From NCBI GenBank assembly GCA_019096195.1, contig JAGTXK010000073.1, positions 1,550,001 through 1,614,000 of the forward strand: DNA of 64,000 bases, given 5' to 3'. Origin of the DNA: Boletus sp. NGJ (taxonomy: Eukaryota > Basidiomycota > Agaricomycetes > Boletales > Boletaceae). The notes below the pieces were generated by a model. That model worked only from the letters and a program-made list of their open reading frames with translations. It ran no database searches and was not told the DNA's origin. Every line of letters begins with the position of its first letter. The stretch's first letter is position 1. This document shows, one piece after another, positions 51,878 through 62,618 of this stretch. A program made the position numbers and the translations under genes.

Positions 51878-53359
51878 CTACAAGAAATATCGGTTCTTGC
51901 CCCTGACATCCGCATACCTGTCTGGTTTCGGTGGCTTCCCATAGACAGGCTCCCCGGTCTCTGCACGAGAATGGTATTGATTATCCGGGTCTTCAATGTG
52001 AGGAGTCGGGACTTACTCAGAAGGTCCTGATAGATCCTTGAAACAGCTGGGTTCCATTCTCCCCTCCACATGTGTGCGCCACCACCAATGGATCCATCCA
52101 GATTATATTTAGCCATAAACTCCCTTACTGGGAATCCAAGGCGTTGATCCATCTCTACAACCGGGACGTCGATCTGCGATTTCTGGGGAAGTAGAAGGAC
52201 CGTGTAGCGATGATACGGTGTACCCTTTTGAGGGTGTGGTGGTATGTACTTAGTGTGGGAGTTTATATTAGAGATCAGTGAAGGGGATGTCGCTGACAAA
52301 GGGATATTGGGTCTGAAGAGATTGGTCAACTGTCGGATAAACGTGGAGGCATGGGATACGTACTGCAACCAGTGAAGGAAGGATTGGTACGTGTTATTTG
52401 CCTCGTCGGGTACATCTAAATCTTGGTGAGCCAATGGACGATATCAAATATTTGCATTCAGTTACCTGGGTCTATCATAATCAATGTGTATAAACGCTCG
52501 TCCGTGTGGAACACATCTTTATGAAGCCTGGGTGGGTCTATGGTCTTGTTTCTGTTCAGAAAAGCGGTAACCTCTGAGCAAGAAAGCTAACCTGCTCCGG
52601 CAGCAAATAAATCCCTGGCTCCACGAATTTGTATTTCGGCACTGTCGACACCACCTTCGTTTGGTGCTCTGGGAAGGAGACGCGGAGGTCAAACGACGGG
52701 TGAAAGTCGGAAACTACGTCAGGTACGACATGCATTTGGTGAACGCGCTCCATCTAAGGGAACCAATGGGCCCGAATCAGTAAGAATAGTATCAAACAAC
52801 ATACTAAGAGGTCCAGTGCACCCTCCTTCCTCCAGCGCTGTTCGATAATGTGCCTATCTACCGCTTTGGACATGTTGGCTAGGAAAAGTGTCGTGCTATC
52901 AGAGCGCACCAGAATGCAATGACTGAAAACTGTTCACATACCCATCCCGTTTGCACACTTCCACTGAACCTCGGGGAAGTTTATCTTGCTCTGAATCTCG
53001 AGATAGCTCAGCTTTGCCTCCATCTGCCTGATTGCCACTGAATCCTGTTCGGGTGCTTGTTCGGCGGTCCTCAGCGAAACCTGAACATTTTGCATCTCTA
53101 CTTTCAATGCTTCCGAGTCTGCCTTGATGAACTTTAGAGCTTCATCAAATGCAGGAAGTACCCCGTGTGCAAGAGGCCTTTTCCAGTCTCGTGGCTGCTC
53201 GAGCGAAATGTTTGGTCGACGCGTCTTGAACGGTCGGGTTCGTCGTTTCTTGAGAGAGGCGTCTTCGGGAATTGACACTGTTGAAGTGGCTGCCTGTAGG
53301 GTGGTAGTGGTGCTAACCAGTCTGACCGACTGGGTTTTCAACCTCCGCATAGCGAACAT
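51878..53359 (-). CDS. MRPL35: Mitochondrial large-subunit ribosomal protein mL38 (MRPL35)
   Basis: Minus-strand gene starting MFAMRRLKTQSVRLVSTTTT, a basic, Ser/Thr-rich mitochondrial targeting sequence. The N-terminal half is helical (EALKFIKADSEALKVEMQNV, LSYLEIQSKINFPEVQWKCA). After several introns the PEBP-like domain follows: VSDFHPSFDLRVSFPEH, VEPGIYLLPEQ, DVPDEANNTYQSFLHWLQ, YIPPHPQKGTPYHRYTVLLL and a C-terminus with GGGAHMWRGEWNPAVSRIYQ and GKNRYFL at TAG 51880-51878. mL38/MRPL35 is the mitoribosomal protein with a phosphatidylethanolamine-binding-protein fold. All blocks join without frame loss. It is the last intact gene before the repeat-rich part of the window. Confidence 0.88.
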
Positions 53360-53731
53360 TATGAACGAACGGAAGTTGGGAATGGAGCAGAAAGCGCACT
53401 CAGCACCGACGTAGTACTAGTACTCTGCTGAGAATAGGAACATCAAATTGGGTTATATACACAGCCACTAAAGGTCTGAGTTTAGACTTGGGTAAGCAAA
53501 TCGGAGTCGGGTACCTTGCTTGGTATAGGCAACGGTACTATGAGAGGATGTAACTGAGAGGATGTACCTAGGTATTCACTGTTACATTTTACTGTAATCA
53601 TGTACAAGGCTTGATTATAGGCACAACCTTCAATCCCATGACACAGGGGCGAAGCCAAAAATTAGTGATGTGCAAAGTAACAAACCCAGACATTTGTTAT
53701 TCCAGCCAAACATCGGACCACCCAACAATCA
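53360..53731. other. mL38 promoter passing into AT-rich repeat territory
   Basis: About 370 bp. A tandem pair of a 14-bp unit (TGAGAGGATGTAAC) occupies 53541-53568. The base composition shifts towards A/T here. No gene seen. Confidence 0.45.
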
Positions 53732-54073
53732 TTGAATGCTGCTGAAGTGCATGCAATGCATGTTCGCAGTTGTTCCTCAAATCCAGATCATACTGAACTT
53801 CCGGAAATACTAGAACTTGCCATAGGCATGCCAGTTCTCATCACTCAAAACATCCACATGGAGCTAGACATAATGAACAGAGCCTGCGGTACTGTCGTTG
53901 ATATTGTCTTAAATTAAGCGGAACCACCACCTTCTTGGACACACAGAGTTGTTGACCTACTTCATCCTCCCACTTTTGTCCTTGTCAAACTACAACACTT
54001 GCTTGCACCTTGTTTTGATGTGGAACCTGAGACAATCATTCCAATCCATCCCATCAAGAAAACCACATCATGA
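53732..54073 (+). mobile_element. Pif1-like helicase fragment of Helitron type
   Basis: The plus frame codes LPEILELAIGMPVLITQNIH, then DIMNRACGTVVDIVLN, the Helitron/Pif1 helicase block in which the DNA is gripped. After an in-frame TAA (53915-53917) the same frame resumes with EPPPSWTHRVVDLLHPPTFV and an IIPIHPIKK segment. It is a small, dead piece of a larger helicase gene, with other parts absent. It differs from the fragment at 29560-30003, which covers a later part of the same protein type. Confidence 0.7.
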
Positions 54074-55084
54074 GGATCATGATAGCATTGCATGGCTGGG
54101 GGGTAGTCCCAAAATAATACCAAATATATAGTGATTGGTACCAGTTGATCTTGGTATAGCAAATCATATCACGACCAGCATTAAGGGGAAGTTTACATCT
54201 AACCTGCCACAGTTTTGTTTTAGTGCACATTCTTACCAACCCATTTCGGAGAACTATCATAATCTACTGTGCTCCCAATAAGAATAATAGTGGCACAGAA
54301 GGTGCAACCATTAGATAGTGTTGATATAGCTTTACAGCACACTCACATATTACACACATGCCCATGCGATAGTGATTTAGATCAAATGGGTTCATCAATA
54401 AATTTACATGCATCTTATTCTGTCTTATTCAGCTTATTGACTTGCACAACATTTCTAAATCTGACATAGAGATAAATTCTAACCCTCATTTTGTTGAAAA
54501 ATAGATCAGCTTGGTTGTTGATGATGTTTCTAATGTTCTGAAATGCATTATCATGGTAATGAACATATTTTGTAATTTGACAAGCAGAATTAGCTAGAAT
54601 AAGCCAGATTAAGATGCATGTAAATTTACTGATGTTACTGAGTAGAACCAGTTGTTAATGTTCCCCGGACATGACTGATGCAGACATGCATATCACTCCC
54701 ATATGAGTGGAAATTCACAATGCCTCACTGCATCTGACTGATAACCTATTTTATACCTGCTTATACTCTCTTTCTGCTTTGTGTGTCAATGGCCATGTCT
54801 TCCCATTTTACTGACCCAACTATGACATGGATGCACTCCCTCAACTGCTATGACAAATCACCAAAGTGTCTCTCTCCATCCCCCCCTCCCCAGAAGCTTA
54901 GCACCAAATCCTGTGTGGTCTTCAAGGAATTCAACTTGAAGGCTACATAGCCTCTCCAGCCTGGTACTGTTTCTCTGGTACCATCAGACTCCCACATAGG
55001 TTCATGTGCTACTGACATAGTATGTTGTGGCCAATTCAAGTGCCTGCTATAGATGTGCTAACCACTCCTTGGTCCTTTCCCAAG
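54074..55084. other. AT-rich stretch without a gene
   Basis: About 1 kb of AT-rich sequence containing the inverted repeat at 54393-54634. Otherwise only short frames with many stops on both strands. Confidence 0.5.
54393..54634. repeat. Imperfect inverted repeat, arms about 50 bp
   Basis: The left arm (54393-54445) includes AAATTTACATGCATCTTA and the right arm (54581-54634) includes its reverse complement, TAAGATGCATGTAAATTT, with a few mismatches outside this core. About 135 bp lies between the arms. It could be a foldback or MITE-like element; no target-site duplication was identified. Confidence 0.6.
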
Positions 55085-55564
55085 ATGTCAAACAACAATC
55101 ACATCATTGTTGATACGGAGGCATTTAAACAAATACTTAAATTTGACAAGGAAGATGACCAGGAGTTTTTTAAGGACACAGTTGGAGAGTATCTTAAGGA
55201 AGCACATGCAACTATAGAGCTCATGGATCAATGCTTGTGCACCTCTCTGTCCTACAGTTCTACAGAGTAACATTGACATCTCACCTGTGCAAAGCATGAG
55301 CTGCTACAGCTCGGCAAGCATGGTTGCTCTCTCAAGAACTCCTTTACTGCACTAAGAATTGTCCAGCTATAGGCAATCTGTGAGAAGATCTGGCATCTTG
55401 GCAATTAGATTGATTCTGACAAGAACTGGAGGGTTAAGATATCAACTGAGGATGCTTTTGTAAGGATCAAGCTGTTACTAGCCTAACTGAAGGATGAGCA
55501 TGCTGCAGTGAATGAATGGTTGAAGAAATTCTTTGAAGGATTCAGCTCTCAATGGCCCACTTGA
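55085..55564 (+). pseudogene. YPD1: Decayed YPD1-type histidine phosphotransfer gene
   Basis: From ATG 55085 the frame codes VDTEAFKQILKFDKEDDQEF and KDTVGEYLKEAHATIELMDQ, the first helices of fungal Ypd1. After a gap (perhaps an old intron) similarity resumes with HELLQLGKHG, LKNSFTALRI, AICEKIWHLGN, EDAFVRIKLLLA, LKDEHAAVNEWLKKFFEG. Several in-frame stops interrupt it, and the conserved phospho-acceptor block (GHFLKGSSAALG type) is badly altered. Ypd1 passes phosphate from hybrid histidine kinases to Ssk1/Skn7 in osmotic and oxidative stress signalling and is usually single copy and essential, so this is surely an extra copy, captured or duplicated into repeat-rich DNA. Confidence 0.7.
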
Positions 55565-56285
55565 GGTGATATTTATTATACACTGTACTAGTGTCAAACT
55601 CAGTGCCAGTGGTATACATGTTGATGATCATGTGAGCAGCCCAGTCAATCATCTGAGCCTAAGTATGTAGTGTATTATATTAATACATGCTGACTGTAAA
55701 TACTGTAATATTGTAGGTAGCAACTATACATTATGACTTTGTCATCTTCAAGATGACTGTTCTAGGAGAATAGTAGTATTGCCAGGCACACCACAAAGAC
55801 TAGAACAGAGTTGGGCATTGTATTCTCCAGTTGACAAAGGAATGCATCTTCTTCATTGGCCCCTATTCTGTCCTTGTCTGCAATATGACACTGGATTATG
55901 AGCCTCTCATCTTCCCTTCACATGACAAATCAGTCTCTCTTGAAGCTATCTGCAATCTAACCAGCAACATATGCCATAGTCAACATTCTGTCTATCATTC
56001 ACACATGATCAAGTGCCAACTGGAGGAACCAAGGGGTCATGTGTGGCATGCTCTGCTAGTGAGGATGGACTGTGTCTGAGTCATCAGGAGTGATACATTT
56101 TGGTAAGTCTTGTGGTGTCGCAGTAGTAGCAGGGAGATAGGCATGAGCAGAGTGCTTCAATTGAAAAATCTGTGAGAAGAGGGTGAGATGGTATCAACTT
56201 GAAATAGGTGAGAGCATACATATTGGGATCTTCTTGCTCCTTGACCGTTGTGCTGGCCTAGTCGACATATCCAGAGTATTAAAAC
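55565..56285. other. AT-rich stretch between the YPD1 relic and Plavaka relic
   Basis: About 720 bp. One open frame of 82 codons (55831-56079, plus) shows no known motif. Nothing else supported. Confidence 0.4.
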
Positions 56286-59200
56286 TCAATTTGAGTACCC
56301 TTTATCTTCATCCTCACTTTCATCACATTTGTCTTCATCCTCGTCCTCTCCACTGGTCTTGTTCTCTTTCTCATTGCAGTCCTCATCCTCATCCTCATCC
56401 TCATCCTGGTCTCCTTCTTCACCCATATCTAAGTCCCCCTGCTCCACCTTAGCAATGGAGATAATGGATACATCATCAGCATAATCATTGCTGGCATCCA
56501 GGTGTGCATCCAGGTCATTGTTGTCTTTGTTATTGGAAGTCTTTATGTTGCTTCCGTGATATTGAGCCATGTGGCCAACACCAATTCCTGCAAAACGGGT
56601 AAACATGTGCCTGTCTGCAAAGCTGCTCTCGTTAGTCTGAGGGTAAGCACAATAATTAAAACTGAAGACTGACATATTGACATAGAACTCGCTCCAGTTA
56701 TTGATGTCCTCAGGCTTTCTTGCAATTGATTTTCCAGGTCATAGCAATGCATCAGTTTGACCTTCTGAGAATGCCGGGATGAGATGACACCTTCGAATAA
56801 CAAGAGATGGATCCAAAAATCCAAAAGCCTCACTGTCCTGTTCAGGAACAAACCCAACTTTTGGTAGACATGCTATCTTAAACCCCCATATGTACACTGG
56901 TACAATACCTAACCAACAAACCCACAATACCTCCATGGTCTATGGAGAATGATTGTGAGCATCTGATGTGGTGTGGGTGAATGGAATGATGAATGCACAC
57001 AGGATTTGTGTATACCAAAATGGATGGGAATCCTGGTTGTCTTCACATGAGAGGGTTATGATAGTACAATCAGGTCCAGGGCGCATGTAGTCCTGTTTGC
57101 AATGGAATCATATAAGGTGTAGTTTACGCAAAATGATCTTGATTTAGTGACATGGTTGAGATCTTCAAGGAAATGAAGCTGACTATGCTGTGTCACAGTG
57201 AATTGGTGTTCACCCCCATTATAGTCATACTGATATAGACGTGAAAGGACATGATCCTTTAGCTGGGGGATAAAATTGTCCTTGAAGGAAAACCTATACT
57301 TAAAAGCATAGACCAAATCCAAATGTATATGTTTACCTTAATTGCTGGATCACCCTGTACACGGAGATCATGAAGAAGCTTTTTGAGATCAATGTCATTG
57401 TTTGGTGAGTGAGTAAGAACATGATGTAGTTCAGAAATACTGTCCATTTCTGAAGCCTCATATTTGTCCAGTTCTGATAGGTCGCTGGCCTGTCACTGGC
57501 GCTGGACATGGGTAAAATGGCATTCTTGTCTAGCAAGTTGTTTGCCAATGTCATGTTTGCTTGTTAATCCATAAAACTTTTTGATGAGACAATGAGAAAG
57601 CTCTCCCTGTAAGTACAAAAGTTAAATCATGAACATGTGGCCTGTATGCACTTCTTTACAATTTGTGTTGTGTACAAATCCGTGGTGCCAAACATTTTGA
57701 TAGTATTAATGTAGTCTTCTAGAGCATGAAATTTGTAGGTTAGCATGTTGAATCACTTGACATGGGGAGAGCTTGGCAATGGAATATTCATTGCAGAGTC
57801 CCTTTCTGCCTGTGCTTGTTGTCACCATTGTTGTGCCGCTACCTCGCTAGGTAATTCCTTGGTCTCAAAGGCTATGCAGATGACATTAACAAAGTGTTGG
57901 AGTTGCCCACTTAAGTTCTTCAGTGACTGGTCAAGGAGCTTGAGGGAGTCATCAGAATGGAGTCATAGTTTTGCCACTGAATGCCATTCAGTCAGATGAA
58001 ATAACAGAACTCTGATTGCACCATTGTGCTTCTCTGGGAATAGACTATTAAATATGGGAATTGCACACTGCCGATCTAAGCATGTTTCTTAGTTTGGAAT
58101 GGCAGCACTTACCTAAAGCACATCTTCAAAGTGCCTAGCAGCATGCTGCCCCATATTAGCCACATTGTCTGGAAAGTGACAAATGGCATCAGTCCCAAAA
58201 ACAGATATTATGAAGTATCTATAATCTGCAGTCTGTAAATTTCTGTGAATAGGAAGTGTATTTTATATACTGCTTATTCAACAATGCAACTTGTGATGGA
58301 TCTACACAATATAGAATCCATAATAAATGCTTCAAGATATTTTTCTCCACACTGAGTTCAAGCTTATACATGAAGTTGACAACAATAATTGGGAATAGAT
58401 CAAAGCCAGATGGTGATAGCTGCTTCATGAATGCATTCTTTTCATTTATATGTACATTAAGTCACTTCACCATAAGATAGCAAATTTATGCTTACCAGTG
58501 TCAGCACAAGTGAGTACTCCTTCAGTAGCTGCTCAACCGCAGCATCTTTTACTGGGATGCCAAGATTGTAAATTGCCTCCCTGATGGAGGTGATTTTGCT
58601 TTGAAGATATGTTTGTAGTTGTGATAACCTAGCCTTCATATCATTCACAAGACCAAGACTTCCAAACTTTGACTTTGAAACCATGCATCTTGGACATGAG
58701 CAAACACCTTTGTCTCAGATGGTTGCAAGAAGGATTCTGTTTTGGGATCAATGAAATATACTTAGTAAGAGAAAATGTATCAAGGCTCACTTCTCGGGAT
58801 AGTTGGTAGAATAGGTAAAGAACCTTGGATATACATGCTGGTGCTTGCCATCATATGTAGCACTTGATGACGATTCCATTCTCATATGCTTCCAGTAATT
58901 CCTCATCCAACAGTATTCTCCAGACTACATGGAATAGTTCTCATTTGCAGTGTGCAAGTAGATCAGCATTATTTTTTTTCTGGCTTAGACCTGTGATGAT
59001 ATTGGTAAGAGATTGTGATATCTGATTCCAACACATGTGAGTTAGCTGGATCAGAGTGAAATGAGGCACTCACACAAGGGATGAATGCAATTGGGTGACA
59101 TGCACCAGAGGCTAGGGGGGACACCCAGATATACTTGGATAAATTTCCAAAAAAAAGATATATCGGCCAAGCACTGGTGTGCCCAAACTGAGTGAGCTGT

Positions 59201-59400
59201 GTTGAATACAACCAAAACATGAGCCCCACAATGACTCATTCTAGCTAATAGTGGTCAGCTTGCCTCTGCTTTTGTATCTCATCATGTGCCTTATTCCAGA
59301 CATCCGATGTGTAGAGCTCATCATATAGATGCTGCTTGTGACCTAAGGGAGACTTTCAGATATGTTTAAAGGGTGTGAGATGAAAGAACTTCGCCAGTGG
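56286..59400 (-). mobile_element. Decayed Plavaka-type (CACTA-like) DNA transposon gene
   Basis: Minus-strand blocks typical of the Agaricomycete Plavaka transposase lie in order from 59400 down: KQHLYDELYTSDVW; AWPIYLFFGNLSKYI with SGACHPIAFIP; a linker near 58680-58500; LSPSGFDLFPIIVVNFMYKL with ELSVEKNILKHLL; then FKDNFIPQLKDHVLSRLYQY; CLPKVGFVPEQDSEAFGFLD and RRCHLIPAFSEG; and HMFTRFAGIGVGH followed by an acidic tail. They sit in different frames with several stops between them, so the gene is dead. No convincing terminal inverted repeats were found. The acidic Asp/Glu run near 56340-56410 is a simple GAGGAT-type repeat. Confidence 0.7.
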
Positions 59401-59436
59401 TTCTGAAAACACTGACTTGATAACAAGCATCAGGGG

Positions 59437-60816
59437 TTGGTAGATCAAATTAGCATGGAGTTAGATGATCTCAGCATTGATGACGAGAACCAAACCATGC
59501 GAATTCAGGTCAATATGAACCCTGATGATGTCTTGACTAACAAGGTTAAGTCTAATGTCTGTACACTGTGTGGTCTAAAAACTACAGGCAACATTAACTC
59601 CATGGGTGAGACACGTGCAAAGGCCACTGACTATGACATGGGTACACAAAGCATTATCCAGACAGCCATTGGAATTTATTGTGCAATCTTACTTTGCAAC
59701 AACCCATATACTCCACCTGTCAAGGAGATCAAGTGGGCTAGAGCAGCTTGGGATAAGGCCTGTTGCCACCACCATGTGAATGTTCCACATGACATAGCAC
59801 TTTTAAAGTTGGTAAGTATTTCCTTGTCATATACATACAAAGGTCATATTATATCTATGGTAATTTTTCTATTTCAGATTACTGCGCAGACATCCCATCT
59901 ATGGGGACAATTCAAGTCAAAGGCCCATATTGTCATTGCATGAGTATATGGCTTTGATACTAGTGCAGATAACCATGCAATTGAGCAGAATTGAGCACTG
60001 TTCCTGAAATTGAAACAGGATTTGGTGTTCATTTTCTATGTATGTGCTTAATCTTCTGCTGTCCAAGCTCATGAATGCAACTTAGTGCCATGGTGAAACC
60101 CTTAATGATCATGTTAGTATATACATGACTCCTGCTATCCAGCAAGTAATCAATGCTGTCCTCTTTAAGAACAAAAATGATGATGGTATTCATTGGGCAA
60201 AGTACTACACCCCTTTTTCTGTAGCTGGGTTTGCACTCACTATCACTGCCATATGTTTTAAGTCATACAAAGGCAGCATTACTTACTACAAACAACAGAT
60301 TGAGTGTGCCATCAATGAATGGGAGTCTGGCATCTGCAAAATGAATGTGTTCAAGAAACATGAATATGCAGTGGTCTTTAGGAGCCACCTTGCTTCACTT
60401 GATGAATTCAAGAACATAACCACTTCGATAGGACTGCTGATGAAACTACTTCAACAAATGTATAGCAATGGCTGGTAAGTAAAATATATTAATACTAATG
60501 GATGTTTTTAATACCAGCTCTCAATAGTGCACATGCTGGTGTCATGAATTCTGGAATACAAACAGGAACATTCAAGAAAGCAATACCCAATCATGCTTTC
60601 CTGAATGTGATAAATGAGTATAAGAGCATGGCAGAAGGTGCCATTGTGACAGATCAGCCTGTCAACACAGACTCAGAGGACAATGGTGAGGAATCCAATG
60701 GCTTGGACATTGGGGATGATTCAGATGAACAGGTAAATAACAGGGGATTTAATCTGAATTGCAATGATGATTTGGAGGGTGAGCAAGCAGACAACTTGGA
60801 GTGGGATGATGATTAG
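59437..60816 (+). pseudogene. Decayed DUF6532-like gene
   Basis: Three open blocks on the plus strand: 59437-59943 with an N-terminal acidic part and WARAAWDKACCHHHV, joined by a possible intron near 59812-59878 to SHLWGQFKSKAHIVI; 60125-60478 with FKNKNDDGIHWAKYYTPFSV, ITAICFKSYKGS and YKQQIECAINEWESG; and 60502-60816 with an acidic C-terminal tail ending LEWDDD. The order and wording fit the DUF6532 family, which is expanded in mushroom fungi and of unknown function. In-frame stops near 59941 and the break at 60478 (possibly an intron donor, GTAAGT) leave the status unsure; I lean to a decayed copy. Confidence 0.55.
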
Positions 60817-60968
60817 TGAACCAGTGATTTTTTCAACTACATAGATACTATGTAAATGTATCTGTGGACACAAAACCCAATGTTTTCAACAACATTGAGT
60901 ATGGTAGTATGGTAGTACCTACAACATCAGTAAATACAGGATTTCATCATAGTGCTCATAGTGCTATA
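60817..60968. repeat. Start of CATAGT-type repeat before the Tc1 element
   Basis: Short irregular copies of TAGTATGG and CATAGTGCT run from about 60897 to 60968 and continue on the far side of the Tc1 insertion. Confidence 0.5.
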
Positions 60969-61188
60969 TAGTGACTCCAAAAACCCTTTCCATGCTAACC
61001 CTCAATGTGGTGTGTGAAGGACACCACCACACACTGTGGAAATTCCGCTTAGCTTTTGTGGAGTTATAAATAGTACATACTCTTGGCTATGAGATTGCTC
61101 CCTAGGTCATGTGATTTGGTCCACAGGCTGTGGAGATATGATCAATATGAAACAGTAATACCATGGAAAGGGTTTTTTCACTTTTGAA
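60969..61188 (+). repeat. Left terminal inverted repeat of the Tc1 element
   Basis: Pairs with 61837-62056. The outer AAAAACCCTTTCCATG is repeated in inverted form near the inner end as CCATGGAAAGGGTTTTTT, so each arm is itself bounded by a short inverted repeat. Confidence 0.85.
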
Positions 61189-61211
61189 TCGAAAAGGGTA
61201 TTTGGATATTA

Positions 61212-61740
61212 TCAGTACTTGGTATAGCCTCCTTTTGCTCTAAGCACTGCCTGAATCCTCCTAGGCATGCTTTCAATCAATTTCTGACACTCCTCCACTG
61301 GTATCCTATCCCACTCCACTTGAACCCTTTTCCACAATTCATGAATTCCATTAGGGGGGTTTTCATGCTTTGCAAGGCTCCTCTTCAGACAACTCCAGAG
61401 ATGTTCAATAGGGTTGAGGTCAGGAGATTGTGCAGGCCACACCATAGTACTGAATTCTTGCTCCTCTAGCCAGTTCTTGACCAGCCTGTAGATATGCTTG
61501 GGGTCATTGTCCTGCTGAGAGATAATGTTAGGAGGATTGAGACCATAATACTCCAGGGTTTGCTGAAGCTCATCCTTCAAAATTTGAAGGTAGAGGTCCC
61601 CATCCATCCTACCATCAATCTTAATAGCAAAGCCAACTCCCTCCCAAGTCATACAGCCCCACATCATCAGAGAACCTCCTCCAAACTTGAGGGTTCCATC
61701 CACTAGCCTATCACTAAGCCCCTCACCTGCCCTCTTCCAT
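61212..61740 (-). pseudogene. Tc1/mariner transposase, C-terminal half
   Basis: The minus frame reads WKRAGEGLSDRLVDGTLKFG, then GSLMMWGCMTWEGVG, the second catalytic Asp in SQQDNDPKH and the third acidic residue in SPDLNPIEHLWSCLK, ending AVLRAKGGYTKY at TGA 61214-61212. The DNA-binding paired-like domain and the first catalytic Asp are gone, so it is catalytically dead. The break lies close to 61740. Confidence 0.88.
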
Positions 61741-61836
61741 GCCCAAGCTCAGACATGCTATTTATATGTATATCTTTGTTTGCATGAACAAACAATGGCA
61801 AATATGATATGATTTGACTAAGATCCTAGTCATCAG

Positions 61837-62056
61837 TTCAAAAGTGAAAAAACCCTTTCCATGGTATTACTGTTTCACATTGATCATATCTCCACAGCCT
61901 GTGGACCAAATCACATGACCTAGGAAGCAATCTCATAGCCACGAGTATGTACTATTTATAACTCCACAAAAGCTAAGCGAAATTCCCACAGTGTGTGGTG
62001 GTGTGCTTTGCGCACCACATTGAGGGTTAGCATGGAAAGGGTTTTTGGAGTCACTG
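61837..62056 (-). repeat. Right terminal inverted repeat of the Tc1 element
   Basis: Reverse complement of 60969-61188 with few differences; ends ...GGAGTCACTG followed by TA. Confidence 0.85.
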
Positions 62057-62058
62057 TA

Positions 62059-62145
62059 TTAGTTTCATAGTAGTCATAGTAGTTTCATAGGTGTTCATAG
62101 TATCATAGTATCATAGTATCATAGTAGTCATAGTCATAGTAGTAA
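62059..62145. repeat. CATAGT/ATCATAGT microsatellite, left arm
   Basis: Irregular tandem CATAGTA units. It continues the repeat found left of the Tc1 element (60897-60968), so Tc1 jumped into it. Confidence 0.75.
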
Positions 62146-62152
62146 TTTTAAG

Positions 62153-62188
62153 CTAATCCTAATCCTGATCCTAATTCTAATCCTAAAT
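62153..62188. repeat. CCTAAT hexamer array, left arm
   Basis: About six copies, some with one change, of CTAATC. Mirror partner of 62582-62614. Confidence 0.8.
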
Positions 62189-62581
62189 CAAAAGCATATA
62201 AAATATGTAGTCAAAAAGTGCACAAAAAGTGTAGTTAAATGTGTAGTCAAATGTTGTACAAAAAGTATAGGAAAGAGTGTAGTACAGTGTAGCAAACAGA
62301 GTGTAGTAAAAAAAAGCAAACAAAAGTGTAGCAGAGTGTAGTACAGTGTAGCAAACAAAGTGTACCAAAAGTGTACCAAAAGTGTAGACCTACACTCAAA
62401 AAAAATTTCAAAGTCTATTTTCCCACACTCAGTGTTAAAAAAGCGGACATTGTTTGCCAATGTTTGTGCCACCATTCTTACATAAACAAGCCAGACTTCA
62501 AAAACATTCCCACACCCTCTTGTTTCTTAATTTTATCCTTCTCTACTCATTACATGAAGTCAATACTTCACTTTGTAAATC
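62189..62581. repeat. Core between mirrored arrays, with 40-60 bp tandem repeats
   Basis: The unit GTGTAGTACAGTGTAGCAAA recurs (about 62276-62296 and 62336-62356) with surrounding AGTGTAG and GTACCAAAA pieces. The second half (62400-62580) is non-repetitive AT-rich sequence. No gene seen. Confidence 0.6.
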
Positions 62582-62614
62582 ATTAGGATTAGGATTAGGA
62601 TTAGGATTAGGATT
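62582..62614. repeat. ATTAGG hexamer array, right arm
   Basis: Nearly perfect copies of ATTAGG, reverse complement of 62153-62188. Similar to but not the same as the TTAGGG telomere unit common in fungi. Confidence 0.85.
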
Positions 62615-62618
62615 GCTA

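Larger units (their letters stand above)
60969..62056 (-). mobile_element. Tc1/mariner element with 220-bp inverted repeats, internally deleted
   Basis: The element is 1,088 bp between TA dinucleotides (60967-60968 and 62057-62058), as expected for Tc1 target duplication. Its terminal inverted repeats, 60969-61188 and 61837-62056, are 220 bp each and nearly identical, beginning (T/C)AGTGACTCCAAAAACCC. Between them only the C-terminal part of a transposase remains. Since the arms differ by few bases, the insertion looks fairly young, yet it lacks half its enzyme and could only move with help from another copy. Confidence 0.9.

Noticed and set aside
56340-56410. Acidic protein gene on the minus strand
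   Set aside because: The Asp/Glu run comes from a GAGGAT-like simple repeat in the tail of the Plavaka relic.
62582-62614. Telomere or telomere-internal tract
   Set aside because: The unit is ATTAGG, not TTAGGG, it is short and has an inverted partner 400 bp away with more sequence on both sides.
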